A program made the position numbers and the translations under genes. The notes below the pieces were generated by a model. The model worked only from the letters and a program-made list of their open reading frames with translations, was not told where the DNA came from and ran no database searches. Of a DNA stretch of 64,000 nucleotides, positions 23,470 through 34,798 are shown one piece after another. How positions within the stretch are numbered: position 1 is the first letter of the stretch; each line of letters opens with the position of its first letter. Source of the stretch: Notospermus geniculatus. Lineage: Eukaryota; Nemertea; Pilidiophora; Heteronemertea; Lineidae. The stretch spans positions 133,643-197,642 of the forward strand of contig NMRB01000565.1 of the NCBI GenBank assembly GCA_002633025.1, read 5' to 3'.

Positions 23470-24490
23470 GCACTAGAAAAAGACCCCTACTTCAATTATG
23501 GCACAATGAAAACTCAAGTTGGAGGTCGTGACGTAACCGTGCTGGTCATTGATGTTGTAGCATACTTAATCCAAGACTCACTGGACCAACTTAAGACAGC
23601 CAATGACTTGGTCAAGAATGGAATCCAGGACCTAACAGTGTTTGACTTGACCCAGCTGTCAAACAATGTAAGTACCCTACATGTATCTTTCACGTGTAAT
23701 GGATCAATATTGATATTCAGATGATCAATCACCTGCTTGCTGAACTTTGTTGGTCATTTTCCCACCTCATCGATAACAATCTATACATTGTACATTTCCT
23801 CATTCTGAATTCTGTTTAACTTGGAGGTATAAAAGTGCTATCTTTACCCATGATGCTTCACAAATCAAAGAATTATTAAGTCAACTGTAATGTTTATTTA
23901 CAGGTTTTTACATCATTTTCTGATGCTCAAGGAATCATTGACTTGAGAGACAACAAAAAAGGAATTGTGCAGGATGACAAGCTCGCTCTCATGAAGTTCC
24001 CATCGAAAGCAGGCGACAAAGAAGTCAATCGAGTACTCCTTACTGATTTCCCTCAATGGAAGGAAAAAGTACACAACCAGGGATTCAATCTTGCAAAATT
24101 TGGTGCGAAAATGGCAATAACAGCATTCACAAAATCTCAAGTCGTTATGAAGGTAATTATTTAAATGAAATGCATTCACCTACACCTGGTGCTTGCACAA
24201 GACGAATGAATGAGGGTAACAGGTACCCAGATACATATTCATATGTATCAGATACATAGTTGCATAAAGACATCAAACCTGTAAGGTTTCACTTATGGTT
24301 TGCGTGATACCCAAATAAATTTTCTATGAAACTTCTTTCAACATGTTCAATGTGTGATGTCTGTCTGTTTTTCATTCGTTCATTTGCTAGGTTAATGAAT
24401 TCTTGAGAAAAAACATTTTCCCCAAAGTTAAACAGGCAGCAGCTGATGCTGGGCAAAAAGCAGCTAAAGATTATGTCAATGGGGAAAAAG
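23470..24490 (+). CDS. Gene P internal exons, allelic copy
   Basis: Exons 23470-23667, 23904-24152 and 24391-24490 repeat those at 29957-30107, 30617-30865 and 31443-31542, with a few substitutions (for example DDKLALMKFPSKAG versus DDKLAMMKFPPKAG). The first exon begins inside the frame directly after the N at 23469 and supplies sequence (ALEKDPYFNYGTMKTQ) that the other copy lost at its own N. The last exon is absent: at 24791 the sequence switches to the gene M region. It is probably the second haplotype, not a separate gene. Confidence 0.7.
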
Positions 24491-25215
24491 GTATGTTAAT
24501 TACATTTATGACTTTATAACATTATTCACTCATTCAAGCAAGTAATGAACAACTTGTTATTCAAACATTCAAATCCCATATGCCATATGCTATGGGGCTA
24601 TCATGACTGGTAAGTTTTTTCATCCATTTGGTTGGAACCTTAGGAAAATCGCACGGAGAAGAAAAATCAAGACGAAAGAAACTCAAGTGACATATGTGCG
24701 ATGACCATAATTAGAACTTGGGACAGTGTCACTACTTGAGCAATAACATCTAAAATTGTCTTTTTTGATGATGTCTTGTCCTTCCTTACAGCATGGACAC
24801 TGAAAAACACACTACTAATCTTCATTCGAAACGTCCCTTTGTTTAAAAAAATTGCAACAGTCTAAATAGACGACTTGTACTTAGTCCACATCATTCCCAT
24901 GGACTGTGTTTTAATAACTAACGGTTCACAACGCCAAAACTCTAAAAGGGAGTAAAATATAAAGACAACAATTTACTCACTTCAGTACCTTCTACTTCCT
25001 CTACAACAGCCTCGATTTCAGTTCCCGCCACCGCTTCAATTTCCTCTCCAATGACTGCTGCCGCTTCGCTGACTTCCGCGCCCACTTCTACAGCCTCAGC
25101 CGCTGCTGCCGCTCCAGCAGCTACCTCCCCCACGACGGCACCTGCTTCAGCAATCGAGGCAATTATCTCAACCACAACTACAGAAGAAAAAAAGAAATAA
25201 CTGTCTTGAGTTAGT

Positions 25216-25806
25216 GGCCCTGTTTACACTGCATAGAAATCCGCTCTTTTTGAGACCCGTGTGAAGCCCGGCTCTGAAAAATCCTGCCTGAGACCCGGCG
25301 CGCGTCAACACTATACTAAAATCTTGTGACGGGGACCTAAATTAAGCCCTCCAAAAACCGTTCGAGCTCGGAGGGGCTTATTAGCACCGGGTTTTTCATC
25401 CCTGTGTCTATTAGACCCACGCTTTTAAGGGGGCGGTAGTGGAAACATACAGCGCCGTTTTAGTGCGGCGGTCGAAGGTTGAACCGTCTTATTTATGAAT
25501 AACCATGTATTGACAGTCGCGTTGTTGCCGAGAAATCTATGACGAAAAAGTCAAATGGGGGGTCTCATTGTTTGCTTAATTAGCTGATTAATGAAAGATG
25601 AAAGGACACCTTTTACAATTCAGATGTGTAGAACAAGAGTAGCAATTTCATAGAAATACGTGAAATCGATGCTACCTTTTTGCTTGAAGAAAATATGAAT
25701 TGTTTTCAGTCGCCATTTGCAGTGCGCTTCCTTATGGCTACCGCCCCCTTAACAGGTGTAGACAGAAAAAGCCCGGGTGCGACGCGGGATTTTATGTAAC
25801 CAGGGC
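25216..25806. mobile_element. Fold-back element interrupted by a second transposon
   Basis: Same element as 21285-21539, starting GGCCCTGTTTACAC and ending GTAACCAGGGC, but split by the TTAA-flanked insertion at 25429-25748. This gives a relative age: the fold-back element came first and the TTAA element later, on one haplotype only. Confidence 0.7.
25429..25748. mobile_element. 320-bp piggyBac-like MITE, TTAA target
   Basis: The ends are GGGGGCGGTAG and its exact complement CTACCGCCCCC, with TTAA on each side. The allelic copy has one TTAA at 21481-21484 and no insert. TTAA duplication with short G-rich ends is typical of non-autonomous piggyBac-type elements. The interior has no coding capacity. 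Confidence 0.9.
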
Positions 25807-26667
25807 TAGTATTGGGGAAGTTTGAAAAAGACTGAAAAATGATCATCACCCTTGCATGTACTTCAAACTCAAAATAAATTTCATGCTGTTCAATACGATA
25901 ATCTAAAACCTGCAAATCAGGTTTATGATTCTTTATTGCCATGAATTAAAATGAAATTCAATAAAAGAACCAAACTCTGTAAAACAGGTCTTTGACTGGA
26001 AAGTCATCCTCGTGTGAACACAAAATGAATTCCTTTGATGTTCAATACAAAACACTACCTGCAAATCATGCAGATTTATGATGTTAGCCGTATCCCCTCT
26101 TGTTTATTGATCCTCATACCTTGACATGGATATCATATAATGTTCAATAGAAGAAGTTAAGACCTGCAAAACGGGTTTTTAATAACAAAAAATGTAGGAC
26201 AATCCTGCTGGCAGTTGGGGTTCTGCATGGAACAACGTGGGAGTGGTTCGGCATAAAGTGCCCCCAATGAGGTTATGGCTCATTCATCAGTTATTGGTTG
26301 AGTTAAAATATCAGGCCTACGTCACAATGTTCCACTTTTTTGTCCATTGATGATCAAAGGTTTTCCTGGTCAGCTACTTTTGTTGCTGGAAAAAAATCAT
26401 CCACGAGAAAAACTGTGTCCAGGCGCGGATCCACTGGGGGGCGCATCGGGCGCGCGCCTCCCCTTTTGGCCAAGAAATCTGTAAAATCGACCGTGAAATT
26501 CTGGAATTGGGTGCAAATTTCAATGTTCCTAGCACATGGCCCCCTCTTTTCCCAAATCCTGTATCCGCCCCTGGTGTCAGTAACAAACCCAGCAACATCA
26601 CAGGCGCATGTCCCAGAGGATGTTTTTTTACCCGTATCACTTCAAACGATGATATTTTAGGCCTATA

Positions 26668-26837
26668 TAGGAAGTCAACTTCCAAAATTTGGCAAATTTT
26701 CGACCCCAACCGGGATCTTCCTCACACAGGTACTTTTCAGTAAGGAACTCCAGAAAAGACTTTTCCTTACTGAAAAGTGCCTTAGGAAGATCCAGGTTGG
26801 GGTCGAAAATTTGCCAAATTTTGGAAGTTGATTTCCT
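26668..26837. repeat. Family A hairpin MITE, allelic copy
   Basis: Counterpart of 22570-22741 with a 4-bp shorter loop and a few substitutions in the arms. Confidence 0.8.
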
Positions 26838-27657
26838 AACAACAATCAAGCAATAATAGCAGTTATATCATTAAACAAACCCTGAGAAACAATACCAAGT
26901 CGAAAATGTTAATGAATGTGTGTAGGCCTACTCACCACTTGCCATTCTGAACACCTTTATAAGTAATGATGTCGAGTAACTCGGTCATCCAAGAGAAATG
27001 TTGGTAAATGTTGTCCTGTAATAGTATCGCAACAACAAGGATGTCAGACAGAAAATATAAATCATTGTGCGTCCTTCATTTTGGAGTAATGACAACTAGA
27101 GCATGGAACATATAAATTGGTGAACTTGTCCCAGGGTAAAGTTATTAACGTCTGTGTCTGAGTTGCCAAACAGAGCTGCCAAAGTGACTTGGAATACTAA
27201 GGTAGGGAGTAAGGTAGGTAGGTAATCCTTTTGTTATACATAGGCCCTATCAGTTGTTCCATACAGACATATAAATCAAACATTCCGCATGTTTTGTGAT
27301 TTCAATGGGTGTGTACGTATTAATGACCCTGGGAGTAGGACTCAGCAACTTAAACTGGCAATAAAACACTTTTTCATAAATGAAAAAGTACAGAGTTGTG
27401 GTGGGAATGCCTTTTGAATTGTCAATGACATATTTAACATTTTGGTGTTTTTTAAAGGTTTAATATATAGAGCTGACCTATATAGCAAAGGCAAGGTGAC
27501 AAAGTGGTAAAGAACGAGTTGGGCCTTTTTTCACTACATGTACTTGGTTCAGAGATTGCCCCCATAAAAAAGATGTTTTAAGGAGGGCACCGCTGCTGTA
27601 AAACCGTTTGTTACTGCCTGTTAAGCAAACGTATTTCATTTTCTTTATCTTAGAATC

Positions 27658-30600
27658 ATGGCTAGTGAAGCAGCAGAGATTTTTGAAGAGGTACTCAGCG
27701 AAACCGAGGTGTTGGGTGCGGCAGAACTCGGCACAGAACTCGAAGTGACTGTGGAGAGTGGAGAGGTTGGAGATGAAGTGATTTCCATGGCCGATAGCTT
27801 CGAGGACGTATTGGGAAATTTGAATGAGTAAGATTGAAATTTTGAATATAGGCCTACTCAGTAGCCTATCATGGCTCACTCTGATTTGATTTGAAATGTA
27901 ACCTATACATTTCATTGTGTGAAACTTGGTTGTATTAAAGCGGGTGATCCACTTTTGCGATTTTGGCTTGAGACGGGGTTGCGATCCCTTATGATCACCT
28001 TATAAGGATTTCCGATTGCCATATAGGGTGATCGCAAGGTATCGCAACCCCGTCTAAAGCCAAAATCGCAACAGTGGGTNAAAGGATTTCATACAATATT
28101 TCGAGTTTTAAAATGTGATCTCTGAAATCCGAGTTGAACCTTTATGGTTTGATTCCTTTATGCTGTAAGCAAATGTATGTCATTTTCTTTATCTCAGAAT
28201 CATGGCTGGTGAAGCAGCAGAGATTTTTGAAGAGGTACTCAGCGAAACCGAGGTGCTGGGTGCGGCAGAACTCGGCACAGAACTCGAAGTGACTGTGGAG
28301 AGTGGAGAGGTTGGAGATGAAGTGATTTCCATGGCCGATAGCTTCGAGGACGTATTGGGGAATTTGAATGAGTAAGATTGAAATTTTGAATATAGGCCTA
28401 CTCAGTAGCCTATCATGGCTCACTCTGATTTGATTTGAAACTTGAAACTTGGTTGTATTAAAGCGGGTGATCCACTTTTGCGATTTTGGCTTGAGACGGG
28501 GTTGCGATCCCTTACGATCACCTTATAAGGATTTCCGATTGCCATATATGGTGATCGCAAGGTATCGCAACCCCGTCTAAAGCCAAAATCGCAACAGTGG
28601 GTCACCCGCTTACGGCGCACATCTGCTGCGATTTTTCGAAGACCCTTCCGACTGCAAGAGCGACTAGAGATTTGCAGGATTTGTCGCCTACTCTGCGGCA
28701 AATCGTTGCACCAAGGACCAGTAAAGCCTAGGTCACAAATGCACCGGGCCCCGTACGATTTTCCCCACCCAGCGGCTTGCTGTGGATTTTAGAGACTGAA
28801 ACTCGGATCTAAGATGAATCATGCCGAAGTCACCTCAATAAGGCGGAAAGTGGGCTAGATCAAACTGGGCACTGTAGAAAATGGCCAAAATATCTGTTTT
28901 TACTCGCCGTACGGGCCCCGGAGTCTTTAATTTTCGGTCGCAAAGGCCGACTTACTTTGCAACTAGTCGGCGACCGATACAAAACCGATGGAACTTTCGT
29001 CCGCGTACGATTCCGATGCGACGCAATAGTAGTCGGCGAATTCAGTCGCTTTCGGAGGTTATCTGTCGTTTTGCGGATGGTTCATTGAAATGGTCGCACG
29101 TGTGATCGGCGCCGAGTGACCTCGCACGCGATGGTCCTGGGACGTCGTGGTCACCAGTCTCGTCAGTGGTCGCAGGTGTGCGCCAGGCTTTAAGCATGGC
29201 GCACACTTGCGATTTTTTGAGCGATTTCCGAGGCGACCAGCCTTGCGACCACACAGCAGCGACTGAACATATAGTTTTTTTAGTTTTTTTTTGACTCGTC
29301 TGCGACAAATGCTTCCTTGGAAGATCAGTGATGACATCACTGATCGACCTCAAAGGTAATTATCGCATGCGACGTAGTAGTCGCATCCGTAGTCGCCCCC
29401 ATTTTAGTCGCAGGTGTGCGCCATGCTTCAGGTAGGTGTCTTTGGTTGATTCTGAACCATGATCCTCCAATTTTTAAATTATTGTATCACACTACGTTAT
29501 GCAAGGTAAGATGCTAGAGTACAGTATGAAGACACATTTTTTCCAGGAATTATTTTGGGGAATTCCTTCAAGAAGACCAGGAACTGTTCCAGAGTTTCAA
29601 CTCTGAAGTGTCTGGAGCAGTGGACCGTTCTATTGCGGAGTTTGAAGAATCTGGAGCAGGAAGCAGTATCGAGGCTGGGATTGACGCTGGGGCGGAACTA
29701 GCTGAAGGTGGCGCCATCCAGGAGGCAGGGGCAGACGCCGTTGCTGGAGGTGCAGCTGCAGGTATGCAAATAAAGCTTTCGAAGACAAATGGTGGACCCT
29801 TTTTAGTCAAATACATGTGATAATAAATATAATTTTCTGTACATTTCTGTAGGTTTATGGCAAAAGATCATGAAGATTGGTGGCATCGCAAAGAAAGTTC
29901 TTGAAGCCTATATCCTTGTTGACTTTGTCGGAAAAATGATCGTTGAGATTGTATCNAGTTGGAGGTCGTGACGTAACCGTGCTGGTCATTGATGTTGTAG
30001 CGTACTTAATCCAAGACTCACTGGACCAACTTAAGACAGCCAATGACTTGGTCAAGAATGGAATCCAGGACCTAACAGTGTTTGACTTGACCCAGCTGTC
30101 AAACAATGTAAGTACAGTACATGCATCTTTCACGTCTAATGATATTCATATTCAAATGATCAATACCAGCAACAAGTATCAATCTTGTACAGAAACTGAT
30201 GATTCAAATTCCAGCAGCTTGCTGAACTTTCTTGGTCATTTTCCCACCCCATCGATAACAATATTGCACATTTCCTCATTCTGAATAGGAGCTGTCAGTA
30301 AGTTGACCAATAGGTGTCACTATGGCCAGAAATATCTTACTCCCGTAATATATTTCTGCTATGGCCCAATTCAATGCATATAGCGGAACCATTCATTCTT
30401 GATCGAGCACCAATCACATGGATTTTCCTGTGTATTCGTCCGCTAGAACTTTGCTGTCATCTTTTGACAATACGCGCGGCTGACTGCTCCTATTCTGTTT
30501 AACTTGGAGGTATAAAAGTGCTATCTTTACCCATGATGCTTCACTTCACTTCTGTACTTACAAATCAAAGAATTATTAAGTAATTAAGTAATTAATTAAG

Positions 30601-32208
30601 TAATGTTTGTTTACAGGTTTTTACATCATTTTCTGATGCTCAAGGAATCATTGACTTGAGAGACAACAAAAAAGGAATTGTGCAGGATGACAAGCTTGCT
30701 ATGATGAAGTTCCCACCGAAAGCAGGCGACAAAGAAGTCAATCGAGTACTCCTTGCCGATTTCCCTCAATGGAAGGAAAAAGTACACAACCAGGGGTTCA
30801 ATCTTGCAAAATTTGGTGCGAAAATGGCAATAACAGCATTCACAAAATCTCAAGTCGTTATGAAGGTAATTATTTAAATGAAATGCATTCACCTACACCG
30901 GGTGTTTGTACAAGACGAATGAATGTGGGTAACGGGTACCTAGATACATCATATGTATCTAGATACATAGTTGCATTAAAGATATCAAACCTGTAAGGTT
31001 TCACTTATGGTTTGCGACATTCTGAGAAAAACGTGATACCCAAAGAAATTTTCTATGAAACTTCTTTCAATTGTTTTAAAATTATATGATAGCTACTGGT
31101 TTATCCAGCTCTGGCACCTTTATCATTTGGTCGTTCTTCGCAAATTTGGGCTCAGGGCTAGTGGATTGTCGTATGCTATGGCCACCAACCCATATTTGAT
31201 TAGAAATATTATTTTAACATGGAAATTAGGGTGATAAGAGCCATCTGGTGAGAAAAACTGGAACTCATCAGACAAGAAACAGAGTGTGCTCAAGTGGTTT
31301 CTTTAGGGGTTTGATGTCTTAATGCTAGTTGCCGTTTATTTTTATCAATCTGTTCCATTGTTTATTCACAGTAATTTTTTTGCTCACCTCACGAACATAC
31401 CTATGTGTGATGTATGTCTGTTTTTATTCGTTCATTTGCTAGGTTAATGAATTCTTGAGAAAAAACATTTTCCCCAAAGTTAAACAGGCAGCAGCTGATG
31501 CTGGGCAAAAAGCAGCTAAAGATTATGTCAATGGGGAAAAAGGTATGTTAATTACATTTATGACTTTATAACATTATTCACTCATTTAAGCAAGTAATGA
31601 ACAACTTGTTATTCAAACATTCAAATGCCATATGCTATGGGGCTATCATGACTGTTACGGAGAAGAAAAATCGAGACGAAAGAAACTCAAGTGACATATG
31701 TGCTATGACCATAATTAGAACTTGGGACAGTGTCACTACTTGAGCAATAACATCTAAAATTGTCTTTTTTGATGATGTCTTGTCCTTCCTTACAGCCACA
31801 ATCATTGCAAAGGCATTGATTCCAATTGTTGGCCCAGAAAAAGCCAGAGAATATGGTAAAGAAGTGAAAAAGAAAGCCATGGAGAAAGGAAAGGAAGCTG
31901 CCGAGGCAGCCGCACAGGCAAAAGCAAATGATCTAAAGAAGCACATCGAGGACCAACTGAAACCTATTGTGAAAGAGCTCATGGATGCAAACAAGGCCCA
32001 GATGAAGCTGATAGGGAAATACGCTGCACAGCAGATTTTAAACACAGTGGTGCCCCCAGATAAGCCGACGACGCTCTTCTCACTGCCTCCGGGAGTGTCA
32101 CACGCTGATATCGGCCACGTCAAGCCAGCCGATTCCCAGCATCACAGGGCTCGAAATTCAAAAGGCATCAGCAAAATAAACCCTGCTGGGCAGTCAAAAA
32201 GATTTTAA
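27658..32208 (+). CDS. Ala/Glu/Lys-rich helical protein of unknown function (gene P)
   Basis: Exons: 27658-27827, 29547-29761, 29853-30107 (broken by an N at 29956), 30617-30865, 31443-31542, 31796-32208. Phases join wherever no N intervenes. The protein is about 400 residues. It starts MASEAAEIFEEVLSETEVLG (acidic), continues with a Gly/Ala/Glu-rich stretch and a hydrophobic segment AYILVDFVGKMIVEIV, then a middle region (VLVIDVVAYLIQDSLDQL; VFTSFSDAQGIIDLRDNKKG; LALMKFPSKAG in the allelic copy), and ends in a Lys/Ala-rich amphipathic helix (KEVKKKAMEKGKEAAEAAAQ). Segment order and motifs (VD..GK, KFPS, VK.A..DA) match gene M on the opposite strand. No family is recognised. An acceptor-like TTTATCTTAG just before the start suggests a non-coding first exon. 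Confidence 0.65.
27940..28079. repeat. Palindromic MITE, cut by N
   Basis: Runs from GGGTGATCCACTTTTGCGAT into its complement ATCGCAACAGTGGGT and ends at the N at 28080. An intact copy is at 28463-28609. It follows gene P exon 1 and marks another allelic repeat. Confidence 0.75.
28081..28162. mobile_element. Right end of the 3-kb CATAAAGG transposon
   Basis: Ends TGGTTTGATTCCTTTATG, the 38-bp terminal repeat in inverse orientation, and matches the last 82 bp of the element at 39950-42970. It begins immediately after the N at 28080. Directly downstream is the second copy of gene P exon 1, so this haplotype seems to carry a full insertion just upstream of the gene. Confidence 0.8.
28202..28371 (+). 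CDS. Gene P exon 1, allelic copy
   Basis: 170 bp coding for MASEAAEIFEEV-like residues (the nucleotide copy at 27658 reads GCTAGTG, this one GCTGGTG, giving MAGEA). It has the same GA/GTAAG donor. It is preceded by the transposon right end rather than by the upstream region seen at 27253-27657. It is likely the second haplotype. Confidence 0.7.
28463..28609. repeat. 147-bp palindromic MITE, intact
   Basis: Bounded by GCGGGTGATCCACTTTTGCG and the near complement CAACAGTGGGTCACCCGC; the arms carry GAGACGGGGTTGCGAT. It lies in intron 1 of gene P and is the complete form of the copy at 27940-28079. Confidence 0.8.
28612..29190. mobile_element. Terminal-repeat element, GGCGCACA family, first copy
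   Basis: Begins ACGGCGCACATCTGCTGCGA and ends with opposed GTCGCAGGTGTGCGCC. The interior is rich in GTCGC/GCGAC words, and the GC-rich composition stands out from the AT-rich surroundings. It directly abuts a second element of the same family in gene P intron 1. Confidence 0.55.
29191..29430. mobile_element. Terminal-repeat element, GGCGCACA family, second copy
   Basis: Begins TAAGCATGGCGCACACTTGC and ends GTCGCAGGTGTGCGCCATGC, its near complement, with GTCGCAT words inside. No coding capacity. The tandem arrangement with 28612-29190 suggests insertion of one element into the end of the other. Confidence 0.65.
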
Positions 32209-32542
32209 GACCATCTATAAAACAATATATTTAATCTTAACCCGTTCAGCTGTCTATGAGCTATGCATATACAGCATGGTTGTGAGTTGCTGGTGGTCAT
32301 AGGACATCCTAACAAAACGCACGGAGTAGTTTGGCGGATCTTGAGCACATAACTTAGTTGGTTAACACTTATTCAAATATGTTAACATAATATATATATT
32401 TGAACCGAAATTATTACATTGGTTTGGAAAGGACAATCAGCTCAGCTTTGCACTTTCCCCATGTCATTCCAATATCAGCACATCATCAGTTGATGACATC
32501 ACAGCACATGTCATGCCAAAGTTTTTGTTCTCATTACAAGAC

Positions 32543-33996
<1,454 letters not shown>

Positions 33997-34291
33997 GCTA
34001 CATTCCTTTTCGTTGCCATGCTACATCCCTTACCAGCTACCCTTCACTCACCAGGTACACAGAGCGTCGCTCGTTACCATGGCTACATCCCTCACCAGCT
34101 AGCTACACGTACGTTGCTACCAGGTAGGCCTAGGCCTAGGCCCTAGTCGCTAGGCCTAGACAGATCACTCGCCAGTTTATAGACCCGAACCTCGTTAGTT
34201 ACATACTGTACAAATCATCAGATAAACATGCGTTTGTTCGTGTTTTTAGACGTTATCAGATGTTGATTTTTTGCGGAAATAACAGCCCATA

Positions 34292-34798
34292 GAATCCGAC
34301 AATCGAATGTTGCTAAAGCTAGGCCACGCAGACCTCAGTTCTTTTTTCGGACACGGTCGACCAACCACCGCATCTCTCAAACCACACGTGCATCAGAGGA
34401 AATGAGCCTTTCTCACCTTAAAGAAGCCAACTGGCCGACAAAACATCACGTTTTCACAGACGATCAAATTCAAATAATAGAGAATTTGGCCTTTTGGATT
34501 GGATTGGAATGTTACGCAATTTCTAGACTAGCCCCTAGCGGTGGGATTTGTAACCAATCAATTAACTCGGTCATTCTCCTTCGTGAACAGGTGCGCGCTC
34601 TCGTTTCTATACGGTAGTACATTCTACCATGTATTTTGAAATTGTACTCTGACGTCATGATGGTGGAGTATGACCAATCAATCCAATGGCACTGGTTGCT
34701 AGAGACTCTTTTCTGCATATTTCAAGCTTCAGCTTCTTCCACTATCACGACGAATATTCATTAGGCCTAGGCCTGTATGCATACTTTTCAACTTAAAG
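34292..34798. promoter_or_regulatory. Spacer between CLPP and the CARD gene
   Basis: Intergenic region between two divergently transcribed genes. It probably contains their 5' flanks. No TATA box or CpG-dense core stands out. A 71-codon frame at 34402 has no family signal and is not called. Confidence 0.4.

Larger units (their letters stand above)
24792..27238. repeat. Duplicated block 3, copy B: exons 1 and 2 of gene M
   Basis: Holds gene M exon 2 (24981-25177, minus, one Val to Ile change) and exon 1 (26936-26945, minus), with the same splice sites as copy A. Compared with copy A it lacks the 155-bp MITE and has an extra 320-bp TTAA element. Upstream of exon 1 it runs on to the start of gene P at 27658. 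Confidence 0.8.

Noticed and set aside
29042-29353. 103- and 93-codon minus-strand frames
   Set aside because: They lie in the two GC-rich GGCGCACA transposons; the open frames result from GTCGC word repetition.
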